Shown here: positions 34,064 through 42,988 of the stretch, piece by piece | Layout of the letters: the number at the start of each line of letters is the position of its first letter | How positions within the stretch are numbered: the first letter of the stretch is position 1 | Assembly: GCF_029360765.1 (NCBI RefSeq) | Contig: NZ_JARKNA010000012.1 | Location: forward strand, 95,131 to 159,130 | Reading direction: 5' to 3' | Source: Terrimonas pollutisoli | GTDB lineage: Bacteria; Bacteroidota; Bacteroidia; Chitinophagales; Chitinophagaceae | DNA: 64,000 nucleotides | Position numbers and translations under genes: made by a program | Notes under the pieces: generated by a model | What the model was told of the DNA's origin: nothing | Database searches by the model: none | Seen by the model: the letters and a program-made list of their open reading frames with translations, nothing else

Positions 34064-34555
34064 ATGAAAAGAATAATTTTCTTACTCCTTATTTGTTTCG
34101 TTGCTGTTTCCCTGCAGGCTCAGTTAAAAACGACACCGGTTTGTCCCGCTGTCACTGTGGATGTATTGGACGGCCGGGTCAATGGTCTGCGAATCACCGA
34201 CAATGTGGCCCAGATCAAATCAAAACTTCCTTGTTTTACAAGTGCCGAAAATGAAAGTGCGACTGCTAAATGCGGCGGCGGTGTTTTTTATAAAGACCGG
34301 GATATTTATTTCTATACGGCGAGGGATTATGTTGAGATAGGCCCTAAGTTTAAAGGCAAATTGTCTGTTCCTTTAATGGGGGCAAGCCGGGGCAGCCTTT
34401 TTAAATGGTTGGGGAACCCTAAAATAAAAGATGTGAAATGGGATGCTTTTACAACGGCGTATGGCATTCTGATACTCTACTATAACAGCGCCAAAAGGGT
34501 CAATAAAATTCAATTCAGTACACAGTCAACAGAAACGATACAACTTTGCGAATAG
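34064..34555 (+). CDS. Small secreted protein of unknown function
   Basis: A protein of 163 residues with a clear signal peptide (MKRIIFLLLICFVAVSLQAQ). The mature part is beta-rich with a Cys pattern (TPVCPAV, LPCFTSA, AKCGGGV, IQLCE) suggesting disulphide bonds in the periplasm. The start at 34064 begins directly at the signal peptide; an ATG at 34004 is too far upstream. A terminator follows. No family assigned. Confidence 0.75.
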   Translation: MKRIIFLLLICFVAVSLQAQLKTTPVCPAVTVDVLDGRVNGLRITDNVAQIKSKLPCFTSAENESATAKCGGGVFYKDRDIYFYTARDYVEIGPKFKGKLSVPLMGASRGSLFKWLGNPKIKDVKWDAFTTAYGILILYYNSAKRVNKIQFSTQSTETIQLCE

Positions 34556-34563
34556 AGAACCAC

Positions 34564-34596
34564 AAAAAAACTCCCTTACAAAGAGGGAGTTTTTTA
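34564..34596. terminator. Bidirectional rho-independent terminator
   Basis: The stem actccct / agggagt with a 7-base loop is preceded by seven A's and followed by six T's. It serves both the plus-strand secreted protein gene and the convergent RDD gene. Confidence 0.9.
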
Positions 34597-34614
34597 TTAA
34601 TCGTTTATGTCCTG

Positions 34615-35091
34615 TCAATCCATCGGGCGGTTCGATTCTCTTTCATCAATTACATAAGTCTTTGTCCACCTGTCATGCCAGGGATAAGTAGGATTGCCTA
34701 AAGCACTAAAGGCATTAAATGGTACGGCCCGGCTGAGTCCGCGGAAAAATGCGGCCTTAGCTGTAACATCAGTTCCATCTTCATTCACGGCACGGGTACC
34801 TGTTATTAATTTGCCCAGTGACTTGCCTTTAAACACAGCTTCTATTACAAACATATACAAGCCATACAACAGTAAGGTGAACAGGCGATCCAGCAAATTA
34901 AAACCAAGATCATCTTCGTTAATCGACTCAATTGTTTGTGGGCTGACAATTGCCCAAACAATTCCGCCAGCAAAGACTAAAGCATAGAACACGAGGAGAT
35001 CTATCAGGTAATTGGCAAATCGTTTGCCCATGCTGGCCTGCACTAAATGATATTCCGGTTCAGCAAAGAGATGTTGTTCTGTGGTTTCCAT
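34615..35091 (-). CDS. RDD family membrane protein
   Basis: A protein of 158 residues with an RDD-type domain. It begins with LVQASMGKRFANYLIDLLVF, where the conserved Arg and Asp sit in the first hydrophobic segment; the second segment is LFTLLLYGLYMFVIEAVF, followed by KGKSLGKLITGTRAVNEDG, the family's mid motif. RDD proteins are small transport-like membrane proteins, some tied to ion or osmotic stress. The start at 35091 was preferred to 35154, whose extension is not conserved-looking. Confidence 0.87.
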   Translation of the reverse strand: METTEQHLFAEPEYHLVQASMGKRFANYLIDLLVFYALVFAGGIVWAIVSPQTIESINEDDLGFNLLDRLFTLLLYGLYMFVIEAVFKGKSLGKLITGTRAVNEDGTDVTAKAAFFRGLSRAVPFNAFSALGNPTYPWHDRWTKTYVIDERESNRPMD

Positions 35092-35386
35092 GATTGTAGA
35101 TTTTAAATTGTGGTGGTTTATTTTTTTGCGGACAAGATATAACAAACATAGCAATGGTGGAATAGGCGGACTTTATTTGAATGTTTGAGACTTGCCTCAT
35201 TTTTAGTTTTGACAGAAAAGAATTCAGAAAATACAGATAATTAAAATGGCTAATGTTGCCGGTAAAGGTCTGGGAGACAATATGCGCAGTGTCCACCTGC
35301 CGGCCAATAACCATCACAAGCCGGCTTGATTGTAAAATGAACTGATAATGTTGGCCTTCGTTATTTTTGAGAACTGAATATTTTTT

Positions 35387-36055
35387 ATGCAATCATTGGC
35401 AAACCAGCTTATCCATTTCTACGAAACATTAGATCCACCGGCGTTACCTAAACGTATAGGGATGCTTCGTCCGCAGACGGATAAAAAAATAATGACGATT
35501 GTAAAGAAGTTTTTCAAAACATACTATGGTGATAATAAATCAAGAAAATTAATGCTGGGAATCAATCCGGGCAGGTTTGGTGCCGGTATTACCGGCATCA
35601 ATTTCACGGCGCCCCGTCAATTGAAAGAGAATTGCCATATCGACCATCCTTTCGGCAATAGTTCTGAATTATCCGCCGAGTTCATTTATGAAGTGATCGA
35701 AGAATATGGTGGCGCAAAAAAGTTTTATGGCGATTATTTTATAGGCGCCATGTCTCCACTTGGTTTTGTCAGTAATGGAAAGAATATCAATTATTACGAC
35801 GATAAAAAATTGCAAACGGTCCTTACTCCTTTCATTACTGCCACCATTCAGCAGCAGTTGCTAATGGGATTTAAAAGTGACACTGTCTATTGTATCGGTG
35901 GCGAAAAGAATTTTACTTTCTTATCGGCGTTAAATCACAAGCACCAGTTTTTTGAGAAAATTATTCCGTTGCCCCATCCAAGATTCATTATGCAATACCG
36001 CCGCAAAAAGAAGCAGGAATACATTAAGCTTTACCTCGATCTCCTTAATAATTGA
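35387..36055 (+). CDS. SMUG2-like uracil-DNA glycosylase family protein
   Basis: A protein of 222 residues of the DUF4918/SMUG2-like branch of the uracil-DNA glycosylase superfamily. The water-activating motif A appears as MLGINPGRFGAGITGINFTA and the DNA-intercalation motif near the C-terminus as LPHPRFIMQYRRKKK. Length and motif spacing fit. It would remove deaminated or oxidised uracil bases during base-excision repair in the cytoplasm. The substrate range is inferred from the family. Confidence 0.85.
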   Translation: MQSLANQLIHFYETLDPPALPKRIGMLRPQTDKKIMTIVKKFFKTYYGDNKSRKLMLGINPGRFGAGITGINFTAPRQLKENCHIDHPFGNSSELSAEFIYEVIEEYGGAKKFYGDYFIGAMSPLGFVSNGKNINYYDDKKLQTVLTPFITATIQQQLLMGFKSDTVYCIGGEKNFTFLSALNHKHQFFEKIIPLPHPRFIMQYRRKKKQEYIKLYLDLLNN

Positions 36056-36211
36056 AGGCGCATCCCGCAGAGTTTAAACAGGTGAGCCTCAGAGCAAAGT
36101 TTTTCTATCCCGCTGCATAGCTTTTATTCGTACCTTTTACATTCCCGGTAATCCAGCGTTATTACCATTACGAAATGTTCTTTTCTTCATCATTTAAAAA
36201 AGGAGGCAATT

Positions 36212-36517
36212 ATGTTTGTACGTCTAACCTATCTAAACTTTTTGCCCGGAAAAATGGAAGAGGCAAAAAGTATTTACAACAGTGAACTTGTTCCTATTGT
36301 AAAAAAACAAAAAGGAAATCTCGATTGCAGGATGCTTGAACCCCTGGACAAAACGGACGATTATATTTCCATGACAGTCTGGGACAGCAAAGAAGATGCA
36401 GATGCTTACCATTCAAGTGGTGTTTACAAGCAATTAGTGGACCGGGTAAGAGATACTTTTTCTAAAGCCCCTGTATTAAAGGTCTATTCTTCAGAACCAG
36501 TCATGGAGCACGCCTAG
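36212..36517 (+). CDS. Antibiotic biosynthesis monooxygenase (ABM) domain protein
   Basis: A protein of 101 residues, a complete ABM-type ferredoxin-like barrel (FVRLTYLNFLPGKMEEAKSI, then DDYISMTVWDSKEDADAYHS). Such proteins dimerise and include quinol monooxygenases and haem-degrading relatives; which applies here is not clear. A perfect Shine-Dalgarno aggagg lies 5 bases before the ATG, unusual in this window and pointing to strong translation. A terminator follows. Confidence 0.85.
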   Translation: MFVRLTYLNFLPGKMEEAKSIYNSELVPIVKKQKGNLDCRMLEPLDKTDDYISMTVWDSKEDADAYHSSGVYKQLVDRVRDTFSKAPVLKVYSSEPVMEHA

Positions 36518-36553
36518 AAAATTTAATTTGCAACGAAGCGATTTTACATTTCA

Positions 36554-36586
36554 AACCGGGGCTTTTGAGAGTCCCGGTTGTTTTTA
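36554..36586 (+). terminator. Rho-independent terminator
   Basis: A 7-bp stem aaccggg / cccggtt with a 12-base loop, followed by GTTTTTAAA, downstream of the ABM gene. Confidence 0.75.
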
Positions 36587-36601
36587 AAGCTTTACATTTT
36601 T

Positions 36602-38350
36602 TTATTTATCAGCCTTACACCCTTCCAGGAAATCTTTGATCCCCAATACGATCTTATCGGCCACCTGCTGTTGAAACCCTTCATCCAATATTTTCATTTC
36701 CTCCGCAGGGTTACTTAAGAAAAGTATTTCAACTAAAGCATTGGGATATTCGATGGGGCTGTTGAGCATAAAGTTAAAACTGCCGGTATTACCCCACTCC
36801 TGCAATCCAAGTTCCAGCATTCTTTTGTAAATGTCGCGGCTCAGATCCCTGAAACCAATATGACGGTAGTATGTGCTGGTGCCGCCCACATTGATGGGAT
36901 CGCCGGAGGAATTGAGATGAATACTTACCAGGAGGTCTGGCATGCTATCGCGGTACATCAAAATCCTGTCCTTATTATCGACAAAAGTTTCCATCGTTCT
37001 TGTCATGATCACCTTTGCACCTTGTAGCCGCAATGCCTGTCTTAGTTTTAAAGCTACTGCCAACGTCAACTCTTTTTCAATAGAACCGGTCGGGCCGCTG
37101 GCGCCTGTATTGCTGCCTCCATGTCCGGCATCAATCGCTATTCTCAGGTGTCTCAATTCGAGACTTTCCGGTTGCCGCCGTATTTTGATCATCAAGCGGG
37201 TGCCACTATAATACACCTGGTAGCCCCAATGCTGTTTATGTTTTAGCTCAATTGTCACACGCAGTACTTCATCCTCCAATTGCTCATAGTACACATTTTT
37301 TATTTCTCTGGTATTTTCCAACTGGGTGATCCAGTTCGTATTATTGGTGGCGCCAAAAATATCCACCACGATTTTTGAAGGGTCGATATGTTGTGCAGAC
37401 TGATAAGGCAGCCGGGCAAACATGCCTACCTGTACATAATCAAATGCGGAATCACCGAATACCTGGAAGTTTGTAGTTAATGAAGATGGCGTAAATGCAC
37501 CCTTCGGCAACCTGTCCACCACATCGTCGGGAATATAGGCGCTGCGGTACTTTGATAGCTGCACCCGGTACAGCGAGCCGACTTTACCCGTCATCCTGAG
37601 TGGTATCAGCGAATCGATATATCCGATCTTTGCACCACCCAGCCTGTCGTCGCCTAAACCAAACAGCAGGTGAGCAAGGCGCCCCTTGGTGATGAGCATA
37701 TCAGGATCCGCGGCATTCACAACAGATAGCTTACTGTCTGCTCTCCGGGTTATACTATTACCGTTTTCGTCGGTGATGGTAAAAGGCATCCTGGTCATCA
37801 AAAAACTGTCTGCAGGTTGTATCGTATACTCACCCTGGTAAATACCGGGCATCGTATTCGATGAGTTAACCGGCATTTCATAGAGTGGAATATTGCCATT
37901 TGCTACAACCGAGCATTTCGTCAATCCCTTCACCCGAAACTGTAGTTGATCTCCTGGTCTTAACACCAGGTTTCCTTCAGGAAATATTTTAATATCCGCA
38001 ATAGCCAATTCCTTTACCGTATCGGGAATGGGAACAGTGTAGGTATAAGTGAGTTTTTTATTAGCAGTGGATCTGTCAGTTCCGGAAGCCGATAGCGTAA
38101 ATGTGTTGACACCCGGTTTCATATTCAACTCGTATGCAAAGGCGCCTGTTGGATAAACATAAACAGGTTCCTTATTGATCGTAAGTGTGCAATTTTTACA
38201 GGTAGCGCCCGACACAAAATGTTTCGGGGATCTTACCGCGTTATTTTCACGTGCCGGATCCAGTAGCTTTATAAAAGCTTTGTTTGGATTTTGCGCATGT
38301 AAAACAACACTCATTAAACACAATAGGGATACGAGCCATTTCTTCATCAC
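36602..38350 (-). CDS. N-acetylmuramoyl-L-alanine amidase (Amidase_3), secreted
   Basis: A protein of 582 residues. A signal peptide (WLVSLLCLMSVVLHAQ) is followed by a beta-rich region of about 350 residues, then an Amidase_3 zinc amidase domain: IAIDAGHGGSNTGASGPTGS with the first His, the Glu after it in IEKELTLAVALKL, LLVSIHLNSSGDP with the second His, and ALVEILFLSNPAEE with the catalytic Glu. It cleaves the bond between muramic acid and the stem peptide in the periplasm, as in cell separation. The extra N-terminal region probably directs localisation. Confidence 0.9.
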   Translation of the reverse strand: MMKKWLVSLLCLMSVVLHAQNPNKAFIKLLDPARENNAVRSPKHFVSGATCKNCTLTINKEPVYVYPTGAFAYELNMKPGVNTFTLSASGTDRSTANKKLTYTYTVPIPDTVKELAIADIKIFPEGNLVLRPGDQLQFRVKGLTKCSVVANGNIPLYEMPVNSSNTMPGIYQGEYTIQPADSFLMTRMPFTITDENGNSITRRADSKLSVVNAADPDMLITKGRLAHLLFGLGDDRLGGAKIGYIDSLIPLRMTGKVGSLYRVQLSKYRSAYIPDDVVDRLPKGAFTPSSLTTNFQVFGDSAFDYVQVGMFARLPYQSAQHIDPSKIVVDIFGATNNTNWITQLENTREIKNVYYEQLEDEVLRVTIELKHKQHWGYQVYYSGTRLMIKIRRQPESLELRHLRIAIDAGHGGSNTGASGPTGSIEKELTLAVALKLRQALRLQGAKVIMTRTMETFVDNKDRILMYRDSMPDLLVSIHLNSSGDPINVGGTSTYYRHIGFRDLSRDIYKRMLELGLQEWGNTGSFNFMLNSPIEYPNALVEILFLSNPAEEMKILDEGFQQQVADKIVLGIKDFLEGCKADK

Positions 38351-38392
38351 GGTTATTGATTATTCAACGCTAAAAATACCACATTTATATTG

Positions 38393-38425
38393 TTTGAACT
38401 TCTTGTAACATCTTATCTATCTTTA
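38393..38425 (+). promoter_or_regulatory. Putative -33/-7 promoter of the gluconokinase gene
   Basis: TTTG at 38393-38396 is followed, after 21 bases, by TATCTTTA (38418-38425), a 7 of 8 match to TAnnTTTG. The spacing lies within the Bacteroidota range and the start codon is 22 bases further on. Confidence 0.48.
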
Positions 38426-38447
38426 TATTGCTTTTTGTAACAGCTAT

Positions 38448-38957
38448 ATGATTGCTATTATTTATATCATGGGAGTTTCCGGTTCCGGCAAGACAACAGT
38501 GGGGGAAAAACTATCCGGGGCAACCGGCATTCCTTTTTTTGATGCAGACGATTTTCACTCTGTTGCCAATAAAAATAAAATGAATGCGGGCCATCCGCTG
38601 AATGATGATGACCGAAAGGAGTGGCTGCAGAACATCAATGAAAAAGCAAGGGAAGAAGCGGGAAAGAAAGGAGCAATCATCGCCTGTTCTGCGTTGAAAG
38701 AAAATTATAGAAACGTATTGGCCGGCAAAATAGCCTGTCCCGTTTACTGGGTCTTTTTACAAGGTGATTACCAGTTGATCCATGAAAGAATTAACGACAG
38801 GAAGGGTCATTTTATGCCTGCAGAACTCTTACGATCACAATTTGAAATACTCGAAGCTCCTGCGAACGGACTGGTTATTGACATCAGCAAGAAGCCGGAT
38901 GAGATCGTAAAAATAATTTTACGCCAGTTGAATTTACCTACCAATAAAGTCAGTTGA
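38448..38957 (+). CDS. gntK: Gluconokinase
   Basis: A protein of 169 residues, typical for GntK-type gluconokinase, which phosphorylates gluconate to 6-phosphogluconate with ATP. It carries the Walker A motif MGVSGSGKTTVGEKL, then FFDADDFHSVANKNKMNAG with the substrate-contact residues, and DRKGHFMPAELLRSQFEILE. It is a single gene and its end overlaps the end of the convergent TPR gene by 8 bases. Gluconate could come from a PQQ-type dehydrogenase such as the one at 49485; this link is inference. Confidence 0.93.
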   Translation: MIAIIYIMGVSGSGKTTVGEKLSGATGIPFFDADDFHSVANKNKMNAGHPLNDDDRKEWLQNINEKAREEAGKKGAIIACSALKENYRNVLAGKIACPVYWVFLQGDYQLIHERINDRKGHFMPAELLRSQFEILEAPANGLVIDISKKPDEIVKIILRQLNLPTNKVS

Positions 38958-40395
38958 TTTCCTTCCAGGGAGGGTTTAACAGGTGACCGTTTCGTTGCAA
39001 CAACACGCGGAGTTTAGCCAATTGAAATTCGAAACTTTCCATCATCCACGGCTTATGTTCTATTTGCTTTGCCGCTTCAACTGATTTCTTGTAGTTGTCA
39101 AATTCCCCGAGAGCAAAAAAGGCCTCCGCTTTGTTGACATGAATCCAAAATTTTTGCCCGGTGATATAATCTTTCTGTTTTTGTAATACGTCGTTATCCG
39201 CCATCGTCTTTGTCAGTCGCTCTTCCCGCCGGATAATATCGTTCCAGTCATTTTCACATACCTGCAAAACCCTGCGCCGCGTATGATTGGCATATACCAT
39301 ATCTGCGATTTGCTCTTCCTTCGTGCTGCATAACGAAGAATTGGCCCGGCAGTTTTGCATATAAGCCAGGTTGACGCAGTTGTAACGGTTGTTCAATAAA
39401 TAATAACCGCGTTGGAAAAACAGGATAGCATTATTCAAATGCTCATCCCCCTGTCCCAACTCATAAAAGTTTTTCTCAATGGCGCCTGCCAGGGTTACTG
39501 TTTCGGGATCATTGGTATGCTCAAGGTCAAGTTGGCCTAATATCTTCAGGGCATCTGATAATGCCGTGATGGCATCGGGCTTCTGAGATTTATAAGTAGC
39601 CAGTGTTAGCCGTTGGATCAGGTAAGGGTCATTGCTCAGGGAGTGCGACTCTGCCCCATCCATACCTAATAAAAGCGCAGAGTCAAACAATTTCCTGGCT
39701 TTTACATATTCTTTCCGGTCGATAGCATCTTCTCCCTGTTCTATCAATAAAGCCAGTGTTTTATTTTGCTTAACTTTTGGTTTTCTGCTTAACACTTTTA
39801 CATCACCGTCGTCCCCCTCGCCTTCTTCGTGGTGGTTGTGCTGGCGTACTTTTTCTTCGATCTGCTCTTCCAGCAAAGGTGGGATCAATCCATCGAGATA
39901 GGTATAAACCGGGCTATCCGGCTCCCGTTTATCCAGCACTGACTGAAGTGTTTCCCCAAGCACTTTTCTGAATCGCTCTACTTCCTCATATTCTATTCCT
40001 TCACCCAGGTGTGTATAGCTGGTGATTTTGATATGGTTGAGATCAAAGGGATAAGCCAGCTTGTCTTCCGAGATGACGATAGTTGTTTGTGCACGGAGCG
40101 CATGCCGGATACCTAACTCGTAAAACGCATTGACATTAGCCGTAGACAGATCGGCGATGACAACATCAGCCTTTAAAAGCTCCCGGTACATATGGACATC
40201 GATAGAACCTGCATGGATAATTTCATCGGCTCTTGTGCAGACAAGCCCTTTTTCTTCAACAACAGGCTTAATCAATAGGCGGTAAGATTTGTTTAGGTCG
40301 AGTTTGCGGCCGGTAGCATAATCGGTCTTTATGCCAAAGCCCATTACCACAAAGCACTGACCCCGCTTTCCAGATAAGGTTTGGTTGTCTCTCAT
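38950..40395 (-). CDS. TPR protein (TRAFs-binding type) with N-terminal TIR/deoxyribosyltransferase-like domain
   Basis: A protein of 481 residues. Residues about 12-165 have the flavodoxin-like fold seen in nucleoside 2-deoxyribosyltransferase- and TIR-like domains: CFVVMGFG (14-21), then RADEIIHAGSIDVHMY and VVIADLSTANVNAFYELGIR (78-97), where a conserved Glu is expected. An acidic linker follows (EEGEGDDGD). Residues about 215-475 are helical repeats with the layout of the TRAFs-binding/TPR-S family, including AIDRKEYVKARKLFDSALLL. TPR-S proteins occur in NTP-dependent conflict systems. There is no partner next door. The end overlaps gntK by 8 bases. Confidence 0.72.
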   Translation of the reverse strand: MRDNQTLSGKRGQCFVVMGFGIKTDYATGRKLDLNKSYRLLIKPVVEEKGLVCTRADEIIHAGSIDVHMYRELLKADVVIADLSTANVNAFYELGIRHALRAQTTIVISEDKLAYPFDLNHIKITSYTHLGEGIEYEEVERFRKVLGETLQSVLDKREPDSPVYTYLDGLIPPLLEEQIEEKVRQHNHHEEGEGDDGDVKVLSRKPKVKQNKTLALLIEQGEDAIDRKEYVKARKLFDSALLLGMDGAESHSLSNDPYLIQRLTLATYKSQKPDAITALSDALKILGQLDLEHTNDPETVTLAGAIEKNFYELGQGDEHLNNAILFFQRGYYLLNNRYNCVNLAYMQNCRANSSLCSTKEEQIADMVYANHTRRRVLQVCENDWNDIIRREERLTKTMADNDVLQKQKDYITGQKFWIHVNKAEAFFALGEFDNYKKSVEAAKQIEHKPWMMESFEFQLAKLRVLLQRNGHLLNPPWKEIN

Positions 40396-40533
40396 AAGTA
40401 ATTTTTTAAACCTATGATAGCTTGCTGTTTATAAAGTTAGTCGTTATCTTTCAAATTCGGGAAGCAAAATTGTGTATTAAACCCTGAGCCTAAAGGATAA
40501 ACCGGCAACTCAAACCCATTCCGCTAATTCAAT

Positions 40534-41415
40534 CTATTTTCTTTTATAGTAATTGAGACTTACTGCCTGGATGATGGATGGCCTTTCGCTTAACGTAAAA
40601 AATCCTTTGTTATCATTTTTAAAACAGATGGCTTCGCCCTGTGGCTCGAACTGATAGCCTATTGTAGAAGGGGAAGTGGATAGTGCCTGTTCAATAGTTT
40701 GCGTTTTTGTTTTGTGCCAATGGTAGAGTTTGGAATAAGTTTTTACCAGCAGTTCCTGCTCATCAGGAGAAATGGCGGCACTGGTCACACCATTAAATGG
40801 CAATGTTCCTGCTAAAACAGCTGTATTGTTGCCAGCGATATTTTGTGGATAGGCTAACTTATAAATGCGGGATGAAGCATCCTGCTTGGTAATAATATAG
40901 ATATCCTTCGTTGTATGATCGACTAACATAGCTTCGGCATCGTGAGGGCCGTCGGGATAGTTAAAACTGATCTTATCAACTTCGTAAACGGTGTCAACGG
41001 AAGCAGAAGGTTCAGGAAAACGATAAATAGAATAAGCGGAAGCAGCCAGGCTGTTGTCGCCAATGTCAGCAATATAAATGTATTCTTTGCCCGTGAGGGG
41101 GCCGGGTGCCAGCACGATATCTTCCCAGTCCCTGTTGATGGCAGGCTTAACATTAATCTTTTTATGTAATAAACCGGTAAAGGATAGCAGCGCAAGGTCA
41201 TTGGGGTTACCACTATCCTGTTCTACCCAGATATAGCCGGAATTGAGTTTGCTGTCGGCAATGCCGGAAGCTTCATCGACCATACCTGGTGTCAGCGCCT
41301 GGATGCTGGGGCTGTCTTCAAATCCTGTTACCACGGTTGTGTCACGAGCTGTTTCCTTTTGGCAGGAGCAACACAATGCCAGGGCAAAAAGAAAAAATAA
41401 TCTTAGAAAAAGCAT
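40534..41415 (-). CDS. Putative lipoprotein, beta-propeller-like
   Basis: A protein of 293 residues with a lipoprotein signal (FLRLFFLFALALCCSC; Cys at about residue 19). The rest is made of short strand-rich units (WVEQDSGNPNDLALLSF, EYIYIADIGDNSLAASAYSI, DIYIITKQDASSRIYKL, VTSAAISPDEQELLVKTY) typical of a propeller. It resembles in layout the gene at 12094. A well-placed promoter lies at 41464-41494. Binding partner or reaction unknown. Confidence 0.78.
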   Translation of the reverse strand: MLFLRLFFLFALALCCSCQKETARDTTVVTGFEDSPSIQALTPGMVDEASGIADSKLNSGYIWVEQDSGNPNDLALLSFTGLLHKKINVKPAINRDWEDIVLAPGPLTGKEYIYIADIGDNSLAASAYSIYRFPEPSASVDTVYEVDKISFNYPDGPHDAEAMLVDHTTKDIYIITKQDASSRIYKLAYPQNIAGNNTAVLAGTLPFNGVTSAAISPDEQELLVKTYSKLYHWHKTKTQTIEQALSTSPSTIGYQFEPQGEAICFKNDNKGFFTLSERPSIIQAVSLNYYKRK

Positions 41416-41463
41416 AGTACCTGTTTTGGCGGGAATTCATCAGGTACTTGATTTTGTAGCTGC

Positions 41464-41494
41464 CAAAGGTACAATGACATTTATAAAAATGCAA
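41464..41494 (-). promoter_or_regulatory. Putative -33/-7 promoter of the propeller lipoprotein gene
   Basis: On the minus strand TTG (41492-41494) is followed after 20 bases by TACCTTTG (41464-41471), a full -7 match. The start codon is 48 bases downstream. This is one of the best Bacteroidota-type promoter matches in the window. Confidence 0.58.
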
Positions 41495-41583
41495 GCTTTA
41501 CGCGGTATTGCTTTTGTGCGGTACTACCAATATGCCCAAAAGCCTTCTCAAGGGAGATGGCTCACTGACATTTTATCAAAGGC

Positions 41584-41793
41584 TTATTTGATCCTGGGAA
41601 ATACCGGGCCATAGTGAAGTCTTCTGCTCCTCGGTCTCTTGCCCGGGAAAAGAATATCATCAGCAGTTTCGTATCCCTCCTCGGCCACTCTTGCATGCCG
41701 TCGGTTGGATTTATTACGGCGGGCCAGGTACACGACCATTCCTATTGCAATTGTTGTCCCTAAACCAACCAGCAATATATTCGATTTTTTCAT
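41584..41793 (-). CDS. Small single-pass membrane protein
   Basis: A protein of 69 residues. Residues 5-24 form one transmembrane helix (NILLVGLGTTIAIGMVVYLA), followed by a strongly basic stretch (RRNKSNRRHARVAEEGYET) and a basic C-terminus (KRPRSRRLHYG). The arrangement suggests a membrane anchor with a cytoplasmic basic tail. The plus strand is also open here, but that frame belongs to noncoding sequence before the lipoprotein pseudogene. Family not recognised. Confidence 0.6.
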   Translation of the reverse strand: MKKSNILLVGLGTTIAIGMVVYLARRNKSNRRHARVAEEGYETADDILFPGKRPRSRRLHYGPVFPRIK

Positions 41794-42042
41794 GTGTTTA
41801 TTTTGGTTTGTGTATTAACTCAAATGACAAAAAGCGTACCACCCGTTTATTCATTCCACTACGTCACATTTTTTTAAAACAGCTGGCCTCGTGTTTTGTT
41901 GACCGACAACCCAATTCATTTTATGATCCGGTTTTTACAATTGAACCACGGAAACTTCAATTCATTCAATCTTTACAGAAACGACTACCTGTTTTCAGGT
42001 TTCTTTGTCTGGTAAACTTTAATCCTAATAAAAAAGAAAATC

Positions 42043-42845
42043 ATGCAATTCAGCAAAGCCACCAGGCAATTATTTTCCAGCCTTTTTTGTTCACTGCTTT
42101 AACTACCAGCGTCGTTTCCTGTAAAAAAGAAAAAGACAATAACGATCCGGCACCTCCTCCTGCTTCGCAGCGGATTAAGGAATTTAAAAATGGAGAAGAA
42201 TTTATCCGTTTTGAGTACAATGCAAATGGCGATGTAAACAAAGTCACACTGAACAGCGATATTACCGATGGTTCAACGTTGACCTATACAGTCAATTATA
42301 ACGCCGCTAAAAAAATCACTTCGTTAGAAACTACGGATGAGAAGATTGTTCCCGTTTATGAAAACAATATTTTAACAAGAGCAGATATTTTCACGGAAAA
42401 TGAACGTGTTGGTTACACGGCTTACCAATACGAAGGTGGACTTATTAAAAAAGCTACCATCTATTTTGGAGAAAACAATGACTATATTCCTGCATTAGAA
42501 TTTATTTTCACCTATACAGCGACAGGAAATATTGAAAAAACAGAAACATTCGTAGCAACCGGCGAACCCGGCCAAATGGAACGCTCAGGCCATGTTGCCT
42601 ACCAGTATGATCAAAAGTCAAACCCATTGTATGCACAGCGTGAGTTAATGGCATTGTTCTGGCAATCGCCATCAAAAAACAACATCACCGTTGAAAATCA
42701 CTTCGACGAAAATTTGCAACCAGAAGATAAATTCACTTACGACTATTTGTATAATTCAAATGGCCTGCCTAAAAGCGCAGTTGTAAAACAAGGATTGCCG
42801 GGTCAGCCTACGGTAACCTCCAACCTGGATTATATCTATCAATAA
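42043..42845 (+). pseudogene. YD-repeat-like lipoprotein frameshifted in its signal peptide
   Basis: The ATG at 42043 starts a lipoprotein signal (MQFSKATRQLFSSLF), but the frame is lost at six T's (42083-42088) and meets a stop. One extra T would restore a signal ending in LFTALTTSVVSC and a protein of 267 residues. Downstream the frame is intact to 42845 and beta-rich: FIRFEYNANGDVNKVTLNSD and FTYDYLYNSNGLPKSAVV resemble YD-repeat-like surface lipoproteins. The break may be a real mutation, phase variation or a sequencing error. A terminator follows. Confidence 0.78.
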
Positions 42846-42869
42846 ATTCATCAGGGACGGACAAGATAA

Positions 42870-42906
42870 AAAGGGCTGCCCCGACAGCATCGGGGCGGCC
42901 CTTTAT
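42870..42906 (+). terminator. Strong rho-independent terminator
   Basis: A 15-bp stem (aaagggc-t-gccccga paired with tcggggcggcccttt, with one G-T pair) and a 5-base loop, followed by T-rich sequence. Confidence 0.88.
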
Positions 42907-42988
42907 CATTTCTATTTCACAGCAATGTCATTTCCCGGGAATGAATCGTTCTGGTAATTTCCAGTTGCATTGATTTCTATCGGGTTTA

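Noticed and set aside
41691..42042. Long in-frame upstream extension of the lipoprotein at 42043
   Set aside because: It overlaps a minus-strand membrane-protein gene and has no protein character; a one-base shift at the T tract explains the open frame better.
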